Shown: positions 10,158-20,795 of the stretch, in pieces
Numbering within the stretch: the stretch's first letter is position 1
Layout: each line of letters starts with the position of its first letter
Source of the DNA: Lunularia cruciata
Lineage: Eukaryota > Streptophyta > Marchantiopsida > Lunulariales > Lunulariaceae
DNA length: 64,000 bases
Assembly: GCA_948567375.1 (NCBI GenBank)
Contig: OX419755.1
Span: 35,221,001-35,285,000, forward strand
Reading direction: 5' to 3'
Notes under the pieces: generated by a model
Seen by the model: the letters and a program-made list of their open reading frames with translations, nothing else
Databases searched by the model: none
Told to the model about the DNA's origin: nothing
Position numbers and translations under genes: made by a program

Positions 10158-11600
10158 ACTCTGGCTGCAAGCTCCATACGTCCTCTAGCTGCATCTCATG
10201 TGGACCAAGGGTGTAATCCAAGTAGCCCACGCTCACCTGGATGGACTCCCAGTAGATCACTCTTCCTAGTAGCTACTGGATGTGTCCCAAGAATACCATG
10301 TCTACTTGGTCCATCGCCCCCAGCATGTGCCTGAATCATCTTGATAGGCACAGGGCTCACAAGTGTCAGAGTGGTGATGCCTATCAAGCGCATCCTACGC
10401 TGCTCTGCCAAGCCAAGGCTCACAATCCAGGTCAAACAGTTTAGGTTCATAGCCTGACCTAACACCTGATGTCTGGATGCCTCTGACACTGCTGGAACAG
10501 CGGTAATACCGGTGCAAAAACCCATCGCTCGCTCTCTCTCATCAGCGTTGGGCTCCACCAACTGTTGTAACTGTGAGTCCCAAACAAGTCCAGGTCCTCC
10601 CTCTCAAAAAGCATGAGAGCTTGGGAAGCTCATGAGTGTGGGAAATGTGGCTCTAGGCTGTCCAACTAGGTTCACCACTGCCATAGATGACCTATCAGCC
10701 ACTACCACTGTCTGAGACTGACGCCCAACATCCAAGATATCATCAACAAGAATGTGGTCCAGTCGCTGAATCCCGTCATAAGCATGCTATAGAACCTCTC
10801 TGGGTAAGAGGCTCATCCACCAAAGACAAAGACGAGGAGCCTGTGATCCCACTCTGGCTGCATCTAACAATACCATAGGTCCCATCCAAGAATGGACCTG
10901 ATGTGTACTCGCCACCACTCTGGTGTGAGAATCAGCCATCAAAGGAACATTCTCCAAAAGGTAAGCTAGAGAAACGGATTGATGAACCTGGAGATGTCGT
11001 AGTATCCGTAACATCTCCCAAAACACACCAGAACAAGGATCATGAAGACCCAAACCGTGGCCTGCACGTGTATGTCCCTAACATGGCTATCTAGAAATCA
11101 CCAAGTGAATAGGCCCATGTCTCTCTAGGTCATGCGCCCCCAGTAAGGAAATGTCTCTTGGTAGGGCCTTCTGGTAACCTCTAACTGCTGACATCGGTAA
11201 TAACTCCGGATACCGATAGGCCAAGTGTGCCACATGATGTAGAGAGACTCACCTAACAGTCTCATCTCTCTCTACATACAAGTACCTCTGTACTCGGATA
11301 CCCGCCTGTAATACCGCACCTAGTCCGGTGCTGATCCCACCAAACAACTCCAATAGGCATATCCCTTCTATTGGATACTGCCAAGCAATGAGTGTGGTAT
11401 CCAGAGGTGTCAAAGAAATCGCCTCTGGAGGCTCATCCTCACACTCATCTCTTGATGGTACGAAAGCTCCACTCCAAGCCTGCTGCACCAACTGATCTGC
11501 ATGCTGCTGCAATGCCTCCTCTGAACTCCATAATGGAACATCCAAGGTGGATAGAACAATCCCTCTCGTACTCCATAGCCGAGTGATCTCCTATGGTATT
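10158..11600 (-). pseudogene. A2 C5-cytosine DNA methyltransferase domain
   Basis: After an N-terminal linker (11600-11370) the motifs of a C5-cytosine methyltransferase follow in order. Motif I: LLELFGGISTGLG near 11360, the S-adenosylmethionine site. Motif IV: PC with the catalytic cysteine codon at 11081-11083. Next come GHTRAGHGLGLHD, then motif VI LLENVPLM near 10955. The late motif LLDAARVG plus LWW lies near 10850. A motif X-like MGFCTGITAVP and LGQAMNLN is at 10530-10440. Continuous motif order, without permutation, and the DAARV..RLWW end resemble DNMT3/DRM enzymes. Stops TAG flank the catalytic PC on both sides, and two or three further stops are present, so this copy is inactive. 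The location between protease and RT is the same in A1. Confidence 0.9.
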
Positions 11601-12607
11601 GGAGTATCCTCTGCATGGGCATTCCCCTCCAACAAGTCACCAGGCCAAGTAACTGCACCACTGAAAGCTAAAACTGATGTTGCCATGGTCCCGGACTGTA
11701 GTGAGCCAAGACTGCTGCTACTGAAGCGTACTGGTAGGCAACATACCCGTCCCTCACCAGACTGCCAACCAGGTCTATAAGAGGCTGTCTCCTCCCAATA
11801 GTCAATGCTGAAACCCATGGGGTATAACATTGCTTCCCCAACTAGCACATCATATGACTCAACTATCGTCGCAATAGCCTGAGCTCTCACCACCAAGCTA
11901 TCAGTCAGATGACCAGGCTGAACTTGGACAACAAGCTCCCCACGTGTGATGTATTGTGTCGAAACACCACCTAGAGATGTCTAGATCTGAAATAGACACC
12001 TCTCCACATCGGTCTTCCGTAACTCCAGACCAACAATTGCAGCCTTCCCCAACATAAGAGGTTGCGCACCAGAGTCTAACAAGACTCTTTGTGGTGTATA
12101 GACCTTCCCTGAAGGTCCCACCAAATGAAAAATCCCCCTTTGGTTATCCAATAGGACAACACCAGGTGTAAACCGCGCTCTCTCAAAGGCCGATCTAGTT
12201 GGCAACTCCTCCAGTCTAGCCGCTGCTGCCTGCCATAAACCACTGGTCGCTAAATGGATCCCATGCTCCTCAACCAAGTCAGCTCCACTACCAACCACCT
12301 CTGCTCTAGTAGTAGGAACTGCACCATCCCTACTCTCACACAATGTGGCAGCCAACCGAAATACTGGGGCTGGGTCAACTCCCAATGTAAACATGTCAAT
12401 GGCTGAAAACAAAGGATGCCGCATAATCAGCTGAGCCGCCCCCAACATCATGCTAGACTCAGTCTGTGTAGTAGCAGGTGGTTGACTAGCAGGTACTCCA
12501 TCACCACCTACCACACTTGCACTGGGACGTCTAGGAACCATGGATGTCGTCTGCAATGCCTCAGATAGCGTGAAAGACTGGGGAAGTCTAACCTGTCTCC
12601 CAACCTC
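11601..12607 (-). pseudogene. A2 aspartic protease module
   Basis: The retropepsin active-site motif VLLDSGAQPL lies near 12070. It is preceded by a long N-terminal region with MFTLGVDPAPVFRLAATL and IHLATSGLWQAA. This enzyme cleaves the Gag-Pol polyprotein. After the motif the frame runs ELRKTDVERCLFQI to a TAG at about 11980. The sequence continues in another frame with VVRAQAIATIVES and SIDYWEETASYRPGWQSG (11896-11600). It sits directly before the methyltransferase domain with no gap, consistent with one polyprotein. Why the region between protease and methyltransferase is so long (about 200 residues) is not clear. Confidence 0.85.
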
Positions 12608-14152
12608 TCATCTCTGTGGGTCCAACTCCACTGATGCTCCTCTAGGCTCTGGAGCACGTATTGCACTCCTAGTCACTGCTGTAGATGCATCCACCTGGGC
12701 TGCTCCGCACATGAAGTCCAAAGCATCTCTATCACCAGCATATGAGGTGGAAGCCTCAGCACCCGAATCTGATCTCCTCTGAGCAATAGCCATACTAGCC
12801 AATCTCTGCTCCAACTGCTCAATCCGAGTAGCCATAGCTGTGTTAGAAGTAAGGGCAGGTACTACACCCCTACTAGGTGTAGATCCTCTACCACCACCTC
12901 TACCACCTCGTCCTCCATGAACTGGAGCTCCTCTACTACCTGCCATAGCAGCCCTACCACGCCGTAACTCCGGATGTAGGTCAAAACACCGGTCACTAGT
13001 GTGACCAAATCTATGGCAATGCTCACACTGCCTTTGTGCTGGTTGTGATGCACCAGAGGTATCAGGTCCGCTGCCCTGAGTACACTCTCTCCGATGGTGA
13101 GGTCCACTACAAGTCCAACAAGCAATACCAGCACTCACTAGCTACTATTGACCCAAAAATGAGGGTAAGGGTCTATCTCCACTAGGCCCTCCACTCGCTC
13201 CATAGGATCTGGGTTGTACACCCTGTCCTCAAAAACCAACTGGGCGTGGTGCATTTTGCTGCACTCTAGAAGAAGTCACAGCCGTGGATGAGGTCTCCCT
13301 ACCAAATCCAGATGTCACCACCCTCTCCTCCACCATGTTGAGCTCAATACGCTCAGCCAAACCAAAGACTACTACCAAAGTGGGCGAAGTAGCCTGCAAC
13401 AACGTAGCATCACGAACTCTACGTCGCAACTCCCTATCCAGTATCCCATACCAAAACTGGACTGCATGGGCCTCAGTAACTCCCTGAGTGAAACTGATCA
13501 GCCGCCTCATGCGAGTGTATGCCTCGCGTAAGCTCTCTCCAGCCTTCCGCTGGAACTCCTGCAAGCTCCTCAGCTTGTCAGTCCGCACTCCCTGGTAGTT
13601 CTGCCTCAAACACAAGAAGAACTCCACCATGGGGTTAAACCCCGGTACCACACCACCTCCTGCAGCGGTACCTCCACTCGTAGTAGCACTATCTCTAGCT
13701 AGTGCACCTCCACTAGCTCCACCAACACTACTTGAGCTAGAACTCGTAGGTACAGCCGACCTACTCCTGGCCACCAAACCTGAAGTGATGGAGACATAGT
13801 GTGGAGACCAATATTGTCTCCATAACTCAATCTCCTCCAAATGAGCTCTCCTGAACTCATGGTAGTCGTCCATCGGCGGACCCTCCAGATGCTGAAACAA
13901 CCCCTTCCATGCCATGAAGGGTGTGAGCAAAGTTGGGTTCCGCATCTGCTGCAGATCACACCAACTATCACACTCCTGGATGAAGTCATCCAACTCAATG
14001 GTACCCACTGTACCAGAGTAATGCCTAGGGCCTTTGGAGGCCCCATAAATCTCATCCATGTCCCACAACAATGGTGCGGACACACCAAGTGCACTCTCAA
14101 TTGAATCAGCTCCTGTGTCGAACTCCAACTTAGAGTCAATCTCCTCTCTCAT
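12608..14152 (-). pseudogene. A2 gag (capsid and two zinc knuckles)
   Basis: I start it at the ATG at 14152 (MREEIDSK); the open frame runs further upstream, but without motif support. A capsid-like helical part follows, with FQRKAGESLREAYTRMRRL near 13520, the usual gypsy retro-gag signature. A serine/glycine-rich linker lies near 13740-13640. Two CCHC-type knuckles are present: CWTCSGPHHRREC (13081-13119, spacing slightly off) and the canonical CEHCHRFGHTSDRC (near 13000). A glycine/arginine-rich stretch follows (near 12910). Stops are at 13226 (TGA), two TAG near 13145, and TGA near 12606. Each is one C-to-T change from Arg or Gln codons. Confidence 0.85.
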
Positions 14153-14660
14153 TGGGACCTGAGATACAGGCTGATACCGAGCACCACTCCAAGTAAACGC
14201 ACTGCGTACTGCAAGGCTAACTCCTCTAGAATCTCCAAAGAACTCTATCGTGACAAAGTAACCACACCAACAAATCCGAACCACCAACTGCAACCGCAAG
14301 TCGTAACCGCAAATGCTCCACCAAGTGCCAACACCACCACGTGCCAACACCAACTAAGCACCACCCACTAATGTAACTCTAACCGAGATAACTACACTAG
14401 GGGAAGGGCAACCTGTAACCAGCCATCATAACACGCACTCTCATAGTCTGCAGGTCATCACTTCCTGCCTCACCGGAGAGAAACAAAGGTAGTCTGACTG
14501 GTCATCACTCCAGGCTCACCACCGAGAGCACACCAAAGCACCAACGCTCAAAAGTCAGGGCAACTCACACAAATGTGGTGCACAAACAGGAAGTAGAGAA
14601 TGGAGGGGATCCAATCACAAGAAATCTAAACAAAAACCCTCCATCTCATAACACAACACG

Positions 14661-14678
14661 GGACTGACTCTGCCACCA
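14661..14678 (-). other. Candidate primer-binding site of A2
   Basis: The minus strand reads TGGTGGCAGAGTCAGTCC. It starts with the TGG that pairs with a tRNA CCA end and resembles the initiator-Met type TGGTATCAGAG with two changes. If it is the real site, the 5' LTR would extend from here to 16172, about 1.5 kb, much longer than the LTR core shared with the left end. 14153-14660 between it and gag is leader sequence without other recognisable features. Confidence 0.5.
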
Positions 14679-14813
14679 TTTGGCATTTGACATAAGAGGA
14701 GTTCGTATCTAAGTCCTAAGCTACCAAGATCACCAAGAATGGGATCAAACTGCCTCTCTTAGCCAAAGCTACATGTGTATAGATAACAGTGGCACAGTCA
14801 CTAAGACAACAAG

Positions 14814-14885
14814 TGAGAGTGGACCAGTTGGCTAGGGCACCAGTCTAGGAACAAGAGATCTAGGGGTCAAACCCTATTGCGCACA
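14814..14885 (+). repeat. tRNA-related (SINE-head-like) segment
   Basis: The stretch contains an A-box-like AGTTGGCTAGGGCACCAG and, about 35 bases on, a B-box-like GGGTCAAACCC inside a T-arm-like hairpin. Spacing fits a polymerase III promoter of a tRNA or tRNA-derived SINE. The anticodon stem is weak, so I do not call it a functional tRNA gene. It lies inside the A2 5' region, opposite to the element's direction. Confidence 0.45.
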
Positions 14886-15106
14886 ATCTAGCAAGAAAGG
14901 CAGATTTTGCCAACCAATGACCAATATCTACTCTAAACTAGCTAGCCTCACGCCAGCAAGCTGGCTTGTTGGCCCTTCTAGGCCTTCGTAGCCTCTCATA
15001 GCCCATAGCCCTATGCCTCAAAGCCTCTAAACACCAAATGAGGCCTTTCTTGTTGCCACTTCGAACCTCCTCCAAAATTGGTGAAACTTCCCCAAATCTG
15101 CAAAAG

Positions 15107-15381
15107 TCCTCCAAACTAGCAAAACTCCTCCAAATCTGGCCAAACAGCAAAAACTCCTCCAATTCTGGCCAAAATCTGACGTAAACCCTAAAGATGGCTG
15201 TCTGCCAAATCCCCCGCTAACTTTCCACTCGAGCCAACTCCTCCAAACTAGCGAAACTCCTCCAAATCTGGCCAAACAGCAAAAACTCCTCCAATTTTGG
15301 CCAAAATTTGAGGTAAAATCTGACGTAAACCCTAAAGATGGCTGTCCGCCAAATCCCCCGCTAACTTTCCACTCGAGCCAA
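15107..15381. repeat. Tandem duplication in the A2 5' region
   Basis: Two copies (15107-15237 and 15239-15381) each run from CTCCAAACTAGC to CTCGAGCCAA. They differ by a 12-base insertion and few substitutions. Within each copy shorter motifs (CTCCTCCAA, TCTGGCCAAA) recur. The minus-strand 125-codon open frame across them is a by-product of the repetition and shows no domain. Confidence 0.85.
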
Positions 15382-15725
15382 ATTGACAAAACGGGTTTTT
15401 CCAAATCACAATTTCATGAGAAGAGCTTCCCAACTCCACCTTCAATTTGACTTTCAGAGCCCAACTCGCAGCAAATTGGTCATGCCTTCACCTCCTGAGC
15501 TCAAAATCACAACACTGCTCGAAAATTGCTCCTTCTTTGCTCAAAATTTGGCCAGCGCTTCTGCACACCATCCGCCTAACTGCCAAATCTGCATCAATTG
15601 AACGAGCTTCTACACACTAGGGAAACACAGAACTTGAATCGAGCTACCACGATCCACCGAGCTTGGAGATACCACCAACACTCAACGTTCTTGCACCCGA
15701 TTTCCCTTTGACCTCACTTCTTTGA

Positions 15726-16172
15726 TGTAATCAGATTGCTTAACACTCTCAACTCAATTCAACTCAGATCAATACTTGATATGTCACTCTATAAACTACC
15801 AACAACTGGGCACTGATTACAGTCAAGCCACACCCACTCAAGCATAGAGAATCCAGGTGACGCTTGCCGGCCTCTGTCCACCATAGCCAGGAACTCGAAG
15901 GCTCAACATCAGAGAAGTGAGCTCTCTGGAGCTCACTTCAAAACTATACTCCTTGGACTCGAGCTAGCACTGAAACCCTAACGGTCCCTCTGACGGCACA
16001 CTTGGTGCGAACGGTGCAAAGTGACAGTGGGCCCCACCGTGAAGTCAGTACCCCGAACACAAAATCTAACCATCGGAAAGTAGTCTGTGCGAAACTGCTA
16101 GAATTACTCTAACTACTATCACTGGAACTCCAGTGTCCGAGCATCTAGATGCGGAACTACAAATGGCATGAC
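15726..16172 (-). repeat. A2 5' LTR (core)
   Basis: In + orientation runs from TGTAATCAGATTGC to ATGGCATGAC, matching 6669-7120 with roughly 5% difference by eye plus small indels. On the minus strand it begins TGTCATGCC, giving a proper TG start right at the AAGAG duplication. The 106-bp repeats that bracket the left LTR core are absent here. Confidence 0.85.
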
Positions 16173-16753
16173 AAGAGAGATTTTATAAAGCTCAAAGAAA
16201 GGTTGATATCTACCTCTATTATTAAGAAACCAATCAAATGACAACCATTCTAGGTTCATATTGATTGGAGTACATTGGAGCTTGGAGTAGTGCTCACCTA
16301 TTAGGATGATAAGGGGAAGGAGTTTGTGGTAGCTTATGCTAGTTGCTCTAGAATTCATTGAAGGCAAAATATAGTTTGTATTGGAGTGTTTAACAATAGT
16401 GTGGTTAGTAGCACATTTCCAATGTTACCTATTTGGTAGATACTTCACTCTCATCACTAACATCAACAACTAAAGTGGTTGATGGAGTTTATCAAGATTT
16501 TAGGGAAACTTGCATGATGGGCTTTCATTTTACAAGAGTATGATTTTATGACTATTCACAAACTTGCAGTTATGAATCGTGATGTATATGGGTTGAGTAG
16601 AAACCCATCTACCAACCAAATAAGATTGGACCAAAGAACATTGGCATGGTGAAATAGATGAGGAGACAATGCTAGGTTGGCATGCATTTGCCTTTATATA
16701 TATTTTTTCTAAGGCTTTGTTGATACCTCTCTTAGTACAAACAAGAGGGGTTG
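16173..16753 (+). pseudogene. A1 RNase H segment, right of A2
   Basis: The A1 reading frame resumes exactly after the AAGAG duplication. Joined to 6562 it matches the A2 RNase H. Visible pieces are KEFVVAYAS near 16320, QLKWLMEF near 16470, EYDFMTIH and VMNRDVYGLSRNPS near 16590. Multiple stops. It ends where solo LTR B2 is inserted. Confidence 0.8.
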
Positions 16754-17417
16754 TGTAATACCAATAGCTAGACACATGATCTAGAGATGAAAGTTAGTTT
16801 GGTAACATCTAGGATGATGTTATACATGATGGACTAAGTAGATCAGACAGAGGTGTCACCAAAAGAGTACTTCTATCAATAGGCCAAAAACCAAAATATG
16901 CTTGAAGACTTTAGAATTAATAGCTAGACATATGATCTACAAGTAGAATTTGGGTTGGTGATATCTGGAAGGATGGCATACATAATGGAAAAAGTAGATC
17001 AGGTAGAGATATCACCAAAAGAGAACTTTTACTAATAGGGTAGAAACCAAAATAGGACTAAAAACTTTAGAGGCAATTTTGGAGGCCTAAACGGATGAAT
17101 TAGGTCTAAAAAATGTACAGATTTTCCCCCTAACACAATGAAGGCTAGCCTTCTCTCCCACCCGGATTTGTCTCACCAAGAGCTTTCCAATGATACCCCA
17201 TCCACGTGATTTTGAGATTCTTATAGGAAGATTCCCTAAAAGATTCCTTTTGGTCAAAACCTATTTGACCAACCAGGTGGGACCAAGATCAACATGTCAC
17301 CTATCCAAGCAAGTAATCTAAGAGTGGAGCTTGCTGACAAGTCACTTATCCATGTACCTAATCCTATGGTGGAGCATCATTGGAGGAGATCCTCTTTGGC
17401 TATATAATAAAGAGAAG

Positions 17418-17675
17418 TGTTAGGTTTTACTCTGATGTCTAGGGGTTAGGTTGGATCCATGAGCGGACTTTGATATGGCGAGGAAGATCTAAGTGACGGC
17501 AAGGTCTGTACTCAAAAACTGAGATGAGGCTGAGTGAGTAAAGTTGGTGCTTAATGCTTCCCGTGGACGTAGCCTCACATCAAGGTGAACCACATGCATG
17601 CTATGGAATGAATAAGTACACTAGAAATATGTTTGATGTGTGAAGGTTTATGTCATTATCGTTTGATTATTAGCA
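17418..17675 (+). repeat. 5' LTR of E
   Basis: Starts TGTTAGGTTTTACTCTG and ends GATTATTAGCA. Same length as the 3' LTR. Confidence 0.9.
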
Positions 17676-17677
17676 AA

Positions 17678-17692
17678 TGGTATTAGAGTGAG
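17678..17692 (+). other. Primer-binding site of E
   Basis: TGGTATTAGAGTGAG, two bases after the LTR end, is close to the initiator-Met tRNA type TGGTATCAGAGC. Confidence 0.75.
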
Positions 17693-19936
17693 GTTCATAC
17701 GGGGTTGCGACCTTTACTTTTTCTAGATGAGTGCTTATTGGCAAAGAGACCAGTTGGCAGTGCTTGATCTGATCGATTGTTCATTCAGAACAATGAATTA
17801 GTAAGAACAATGGATTATCTTCTTAAGTATTAGAGGAGTGAGAAAGAGACGGTGATTTTGATCTATCAACTATTTTCTGTGATCAATAGTTAGGAAGAGG
17901 TCAACTGAGGGATTCTCCTTGATTCCAGCTTTGTCTATAAGATAAGAGAGTAGTGTGATTCTCTGGGCCGAGTCTATCATTCAAGAAACGGGATGAGAGT
18001 GGACAGAGAATGCAAGGGATGGGAGGCAAGTGAGACATGAGTAGGATAGATACGTGTGACTCATGAAGAGAGAAAGGGAGAAGTTTATTCTTCTTGCTGT
18101 TGTTCAGAGTCTACAACAGAAAACCTTTTCTTCATCTTTATGTTGGCCTCAGGTAAGCTCTCGGAGTTAACCTGTGTTCAACTGGTGGAGCAATAGGACA
18201 TTTGAACCACACAAAGTGGTCATTACAATTGCAAAGAAGGAGAAAGATGAAATGGAAGTGCTCTCTTTGTCTGTCCATCATCTACAAAGTGGTTGCTACA
18301 ATTGCGGAGAAGGAGAAAGATGAAATGGAAGTGCTCTCTATGTTTGTCTATCACTCACTCCTCTCACTCTATTGTGGTCTTTTGACAAAATGGTATCAAG
18401 GAATGCCTAGGGCTGACAATATATAGATAGAGTGTACAGCAGGTGGAAATGGAGAAGCAACAGTTAGGAAGTTCTAGTAGGGTTGCAAGGGAACGACGGT
18501 TTAGGTAGAGGTGCAAGTTTGGAACTTTGGTTGCAGCGGTTGACATCTAGGAGGGAACATGTGCATTTTGTGGTTGCAATAGCTAGGGTACCGGTAGTTC
18601 TTGGGCTGATTGAGGGAGACAATTCTAAAGCAGGAGCAATGTTGCTACTGCTTTGGCAATTTGAAGCGGGAGGAAGAAGCTTTAGGGTGGATGAACTGCT
18701 GGAATTAGGTCTCTTTGGGATAGGAAATTGTGGACAATCAAGGCAAGAATTGAGTGAGGCTATTTGGAGTTTCCATATCCAGTCCTCATGTCCAAAATTG
18801 GTGGTGGTGCTATGAATTTCTGACAAAGAGGAGCAGATCATTGGATTGAGGGAAGTCAAGATTGGCATCAAAAATCAATCAGGATTTCACGGAGACAGGA
18901 AGGTGGAAAGGGCTGAGCAAGAACGAGTAAGATGATCAAGAATTGGTGCGGTGAACTGCTTCCTTGCAAACCCTGGTAGGAATAACTTTATCATACCCAT
19001 GGGAGGGCTTGTCTGTAAATTCATGTGAGTTTGAGCTCTCCCAACCTGCCCCGTTGACATCCCAAGAATTTTGTTTATGAAGTACTTGGGTAGTATGACT
19101 CAAGGAAACTAAACAATGAATGGGACCTCCTTGAAATACCCTTCACAGTAGTTTCAAAGTCATTCCTTTCCCTTTGGCTACTAGTAGTGTAGCATGTGTC
19201 CTCAAGAGATGGACAAACTCTAGGACTTCTTGCATCACTTTTGTTAATCTCTATCCAATAGAATCTTTTGGGTTCTGTCAAAGAGGAGGCTTGTGGTTTG
19301 AGATTCTCTTTCAGACTTGGATCTAAGGTCAAAGCTCTTATAATAGGAGACGTGACTGCAGTTAAAATCACAATCCTCTTCCAAAAGAATGTCATTCATG
19401 GATAACTTATCTGGACACCCACTTAGGTTGTCACCTTAATCATCAGAATCTTTACTAGGAAGTGCATGCATAGGTGCAGCAAATATTTGCATCTGAGATG
19501 GAAGTGCCGGAGCCCCCCTTTTGTGCTAAAGATTGCTTGATGATATAAACTTGTATTGTTAGATTCACACTCTGCCACTCATATAGCATCACCATTGTGC
19601 ATACAAGCCTTATCATTCCAAGTGCACCTTTCAGAGAAGGTAATTCTCCGACAACATCCCTTATCCTCCTTTGGAATTCAATTCATAACTTTTGACTCAA
19701 GACTTGGATGAATATTCTGTTTAGTGCGTTGGAAACCTTATCCTCAAGGTTGCAAGTTGATGCAACTAGATGTTGACTTTGAGTATTTAAAGGAGCTGCT
19801 ATAAAAATAAAATTTTGTCTTATGACCCACTCTCCTGAGTATTGGAGTTTTAAGGTGGAAGGTCTAAGGACTCAAGAAGAGTCTTTAAGTGCAGCAATAG
19901 CCCCAATAGTACTTGTGGGGTAGAAGAAAGTGAATA
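17693..19936 (+). other. Long leader of E
   Basis: About 2.2 kb between primer-binding site and gag, unusually long for copia. It holds an ~83-bp tandem duplication (around 18206-18345, AAAGTGGT..AAGTGCTCTCT). Two overlapping open frames occur (18483-18815 plus, 18871-18464 minus), with no domain I recognise. It may contain a captured or inserted sequence, but no target duplication was found. Confidence 0.5.
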
Positions 19937-20795
19937 TGGATACCTTGAAGCTTGGTGGACTCAAGTTTGATGTGGCAAAGTTTGATGACCGCATGGATTA
20001 CTTGCTATAGGAATGGCAAGTGAAAGGAGTGTTGAGGGCAATTGGTTTGGGTGAGCTCTTGAGGGAGAAACCTGAAGATGTGAGACAAAGTTATTGGGAT
20101 GATATGCAAGAGCAAGCTGTGAATATTTTTTTGCTTCAGCTTCAGCCCCATGTGATCAAGCAAGTGAGGGGCAATCTGATTGTACCTCCTTGTTTGATGC
20201 ACTTCAGAGAAAGTATCATCAAAATGAATTGTCAAATAGATTGTACACCCATCTCAAACTAATCACATTCAAGATAAAACCAAGGACCAACATAAGAGAC
20301 CATGTGGATGCATTTTGTGACCTAGTAGTAGACTTGAAAAACTTGGGAGAGGACTTGAATGAGGAGCAAAAGGCTCTGCACTTGTTAGGCTCCTTGCCGC
20401 CGTCCTATCAATCACTTTCATGAGTTTTGTTGCACCATGAGAAAAAGACTATTACCTTTGAAGAGGTGACAACAACTCTACTTACAGATGACTTGCAACA
20501 AAAAATTGTTGCAATCTTAGTGTCATCTTCTACTCAGAGCAATGCTTTGGTTATCCAACATGGGAGACCTCAATGGAGGACTAATGATAGTGATAAGGGG
20601 AAAAGCAAGGCCAGGTCCAGGTCTAAGTCTAGAGGCAAGTCCAAGGAGAGGAAACAAGTGAATTTTTGAGGTTGTGGCAAAGTAGGCCATATGAAGAAGG
20701 AATGTACAGCTAAGGGCAAAGGAAAGGTAGATGAAGGCTCTTCAGCAAACATAGCTTATGCTGAGCAGGATATTGATCTATTGGATAATCAATAT
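19937..20795 (+). pseudogene. E gag
   Basis: Starts MDTLKLGGLKFDVAKFDD. It continues with a UBN2-type capsid region (KPRTNIRDHVDAFCDLVVD, EEQKALHLLGSLPPSYQ near 20380). A Lys/Ser/Arg-rich stretch follows near 20600, then a zinc knuckle GCGKVGHMKKEC near 20675 whose first cysteine codon has become a stop (TGA). This is the nucleocapsid part of a copia element. Frameshift near 20190 and stops at 20008 and 20420. Confidence 0.88.

Larger units (their letters stand above)
6563..16172 (-). mobile_element. A2: Ty3/gypsy retrotransposon with C5-methyltransferase and PHD finger
   Basis: Reads on the minus strand as 5' LTR, primer-binding site, gag with zinc knuckles, protease, C5-cytosine methyltransferase, RT/RNase H, integrase, PHD finger, polypurine tract and 3' LTR. 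It is flanked by a 5-bp duplication AAGAG (6558-6562 and 16173-16177), and the A1 RNase H reading frame is continuous when the insert is removed. GC content is visibly higher than in A1. It has about a dozen in-frame stops, two or more frameshifts and a deletion before RT, so it is not autonomous now. LTR cores at its two ends differ at roughly one base in twenty by eye, which means an old but clearly younger insertion than A1. Confidence 0.92.

Noticed and set aside
7395-14353. Methyltransferase and PHD finger as separate host genes
   Set aside because: Same strand and order between gag, protease, RT and integrase, no introns or own promoters, and the same arrangement in A1.
14814-14885. Functional nuclear tRNA gene
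   Set aside because: B box has a mismatch, the anticodon stem is poor and the acceptor ends do not pair well. Kept only as tRNA-related repeat.
15027-15404. 125-codon minus-strand open frame
   Set aside because: Its repeats (WLEWKVSGGFG) come from the DNA-level tandem duplication. No start context or domain, and it lies in the A2 5' region.
18464-18871. Overlapping open frames in the leader of E as genes
   Set aside because: Two opposite frames over the same bases, no motif, inside an old retroelement.
19075-19395. 106-codon minus open frame
   Set aside because: No recognisable motif; antisense in the E leader; likely chance.
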